This document shows, piece by piece, positions 63,787 through 64,000 of a stretch of 64,000 bases of DNA; the stretch's first letter is position 1; every line of letters starts with the position of its first letter. The position numbers and the translations under genes are program-made. This DNA is from Anabaena azotica FACHB-119 (lineage in GTDB: Bacteria; Cyanobacteriota; Cyanobacteriia; Cyanobacteriales; Nostocaceae), in assembly GCF_014697625.1 (NCBI RefSeq), contig NZ_JACJSG010000018.1, positions 78,276-142,275 on the forward strand. The letters run 5' to 3'. Under the pieces are notes generated by a model, which saw only the letters and a program-made list of their open reading frames with translations, had not been told where the DNA came from and did no database searches.

Positions 63787-64000
63787 ATTCTTGGGTCAGT
63801 GGGGAGCTATTGCTTAACCCCTCACCAAGCATCTTGACCGTATGCCCTACGGCTGCAAGTCCACGCTGCATTACCACCATAGCGGCAGCAACGTCGCGGT
63901 CTGTTTCAAATCCACATTCATGACAACGATGCACTCGCTCAGACAGGTCTTTTTTGCCTGTGTGGTGGTTGCAGTTGGGGCAGGTTTGGCTTGTACCGTC
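63773..64000 (-). CDS. TnpB-type RNA-guided nuclease/transposon protein, 3' part
   Basis: Only the last 75 codons are inside the window; the gene continues beyond 64000. The frame shows the zinc ribbon (SQTCPNCNHHTG then VHRCHECGFETD), the RuvC-III region DRDVAAAMVV with its Asp, and a tail QRGLAAVGHTVKMLGEGLS. The usual Asn after DRDV is Ala. TnpB is the IS605-family relative and ancestor of Cas12. Whether a tnpA accompanies it cannot be seen. Confidence 0.85.
   Translation of the reverse strand, partial: DGTSQTCPNCNHHTGKKDLSERVHRCHECGFETDRDVAAAMVVMQRGLAAVGHTVKMLGEGLSNSSPLTQESPVL

Overview
The window looks like chromosome from a filamentous, probably heterocyst-forming cyanobacterium of the Nostoc/Anabaena group. 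The palindrome GCGATCGC (HIP1) recurs inside genes throughout. Heptanucleotide tandem repeats (STRR) sit between and even inside genes. There is a phytochrome/cyanobacteriochrome kinase, a minCDE operon, a lipoxygenase and a cobA-hemD fusion. No rRNA or tRNA gene and no CRISPR array was recognised.

Layout. 0.4-19 kb is mostly single genes: an exported TPR protein, a CheY-like regulator, a second GyrA/ParC-type topoisomerase subunit, a LolD/MacB-type ATPase, a lipoxygenase, an ArsA/Get3-like ATPase with an HSP20-like tail, a phytochrome-type histidine kinase, a CocE/S15 hydrolase, a HEAT-like protein and a transketolase-like enzyme. 19.1-25 kb is an AT-rich defence island. It holds a four-gene operon (QueC-like, TGT-like, CD-NTase-like, SLATT-like membrane protein) with the layout of a type IV CBASS anti-phage system. 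Toxin-antitoxin modules follow: one broken PIN pair, a ParDE pair and a VapBC-like pair flanked by 135-bp direct repeats. 25.2-29.6 kb holds minE, minD, minC, a four-carbon acid sugar kinase and a small membrane protein, all on the minus strand. 29.6-34.5 kb holds a haem-motif lipoprotein, a recQ stub and the cobA-hemD fusion.

34.5-59.2 kb is a large surface-polysaccharide locus. A minus-strand group (methyltransferase, WecG/TagA/CpsF transferase, Wzz/Wzc-like ATPase) is separated by an 880-base AT-rich gap from a long plus-strand run. That run has an NDP-sugar oxidoreductase, two DegT-family aminotransferases, about ten glycosyltransferases, an FkbM methyltransferase and a Wzy-like polymerase. 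Two truncated gene starts inside it record past recombination. Together these genes should make, decorate, polymerise and export an amino-sugar-containing polysaccharide; no flippase or priming transferase is visible here.

59.2-64 kb holds a GAF-PAS histidine kinase, a BtuF-like binding protein without a signal peptide, an EVE-domain protein, a small acidic protein and the 3' end of a TnpB-type gene running off the window.

The gaps between genes hold several families of foldback repeats. One is a hairpin element present at both ends of the window with compensatory stem changes. Another is a palindromic element at 63.1 kb that appears to have been split by a second palindromic element. The most interesting content is the type IV CBASS-like operon at 19150-22215.
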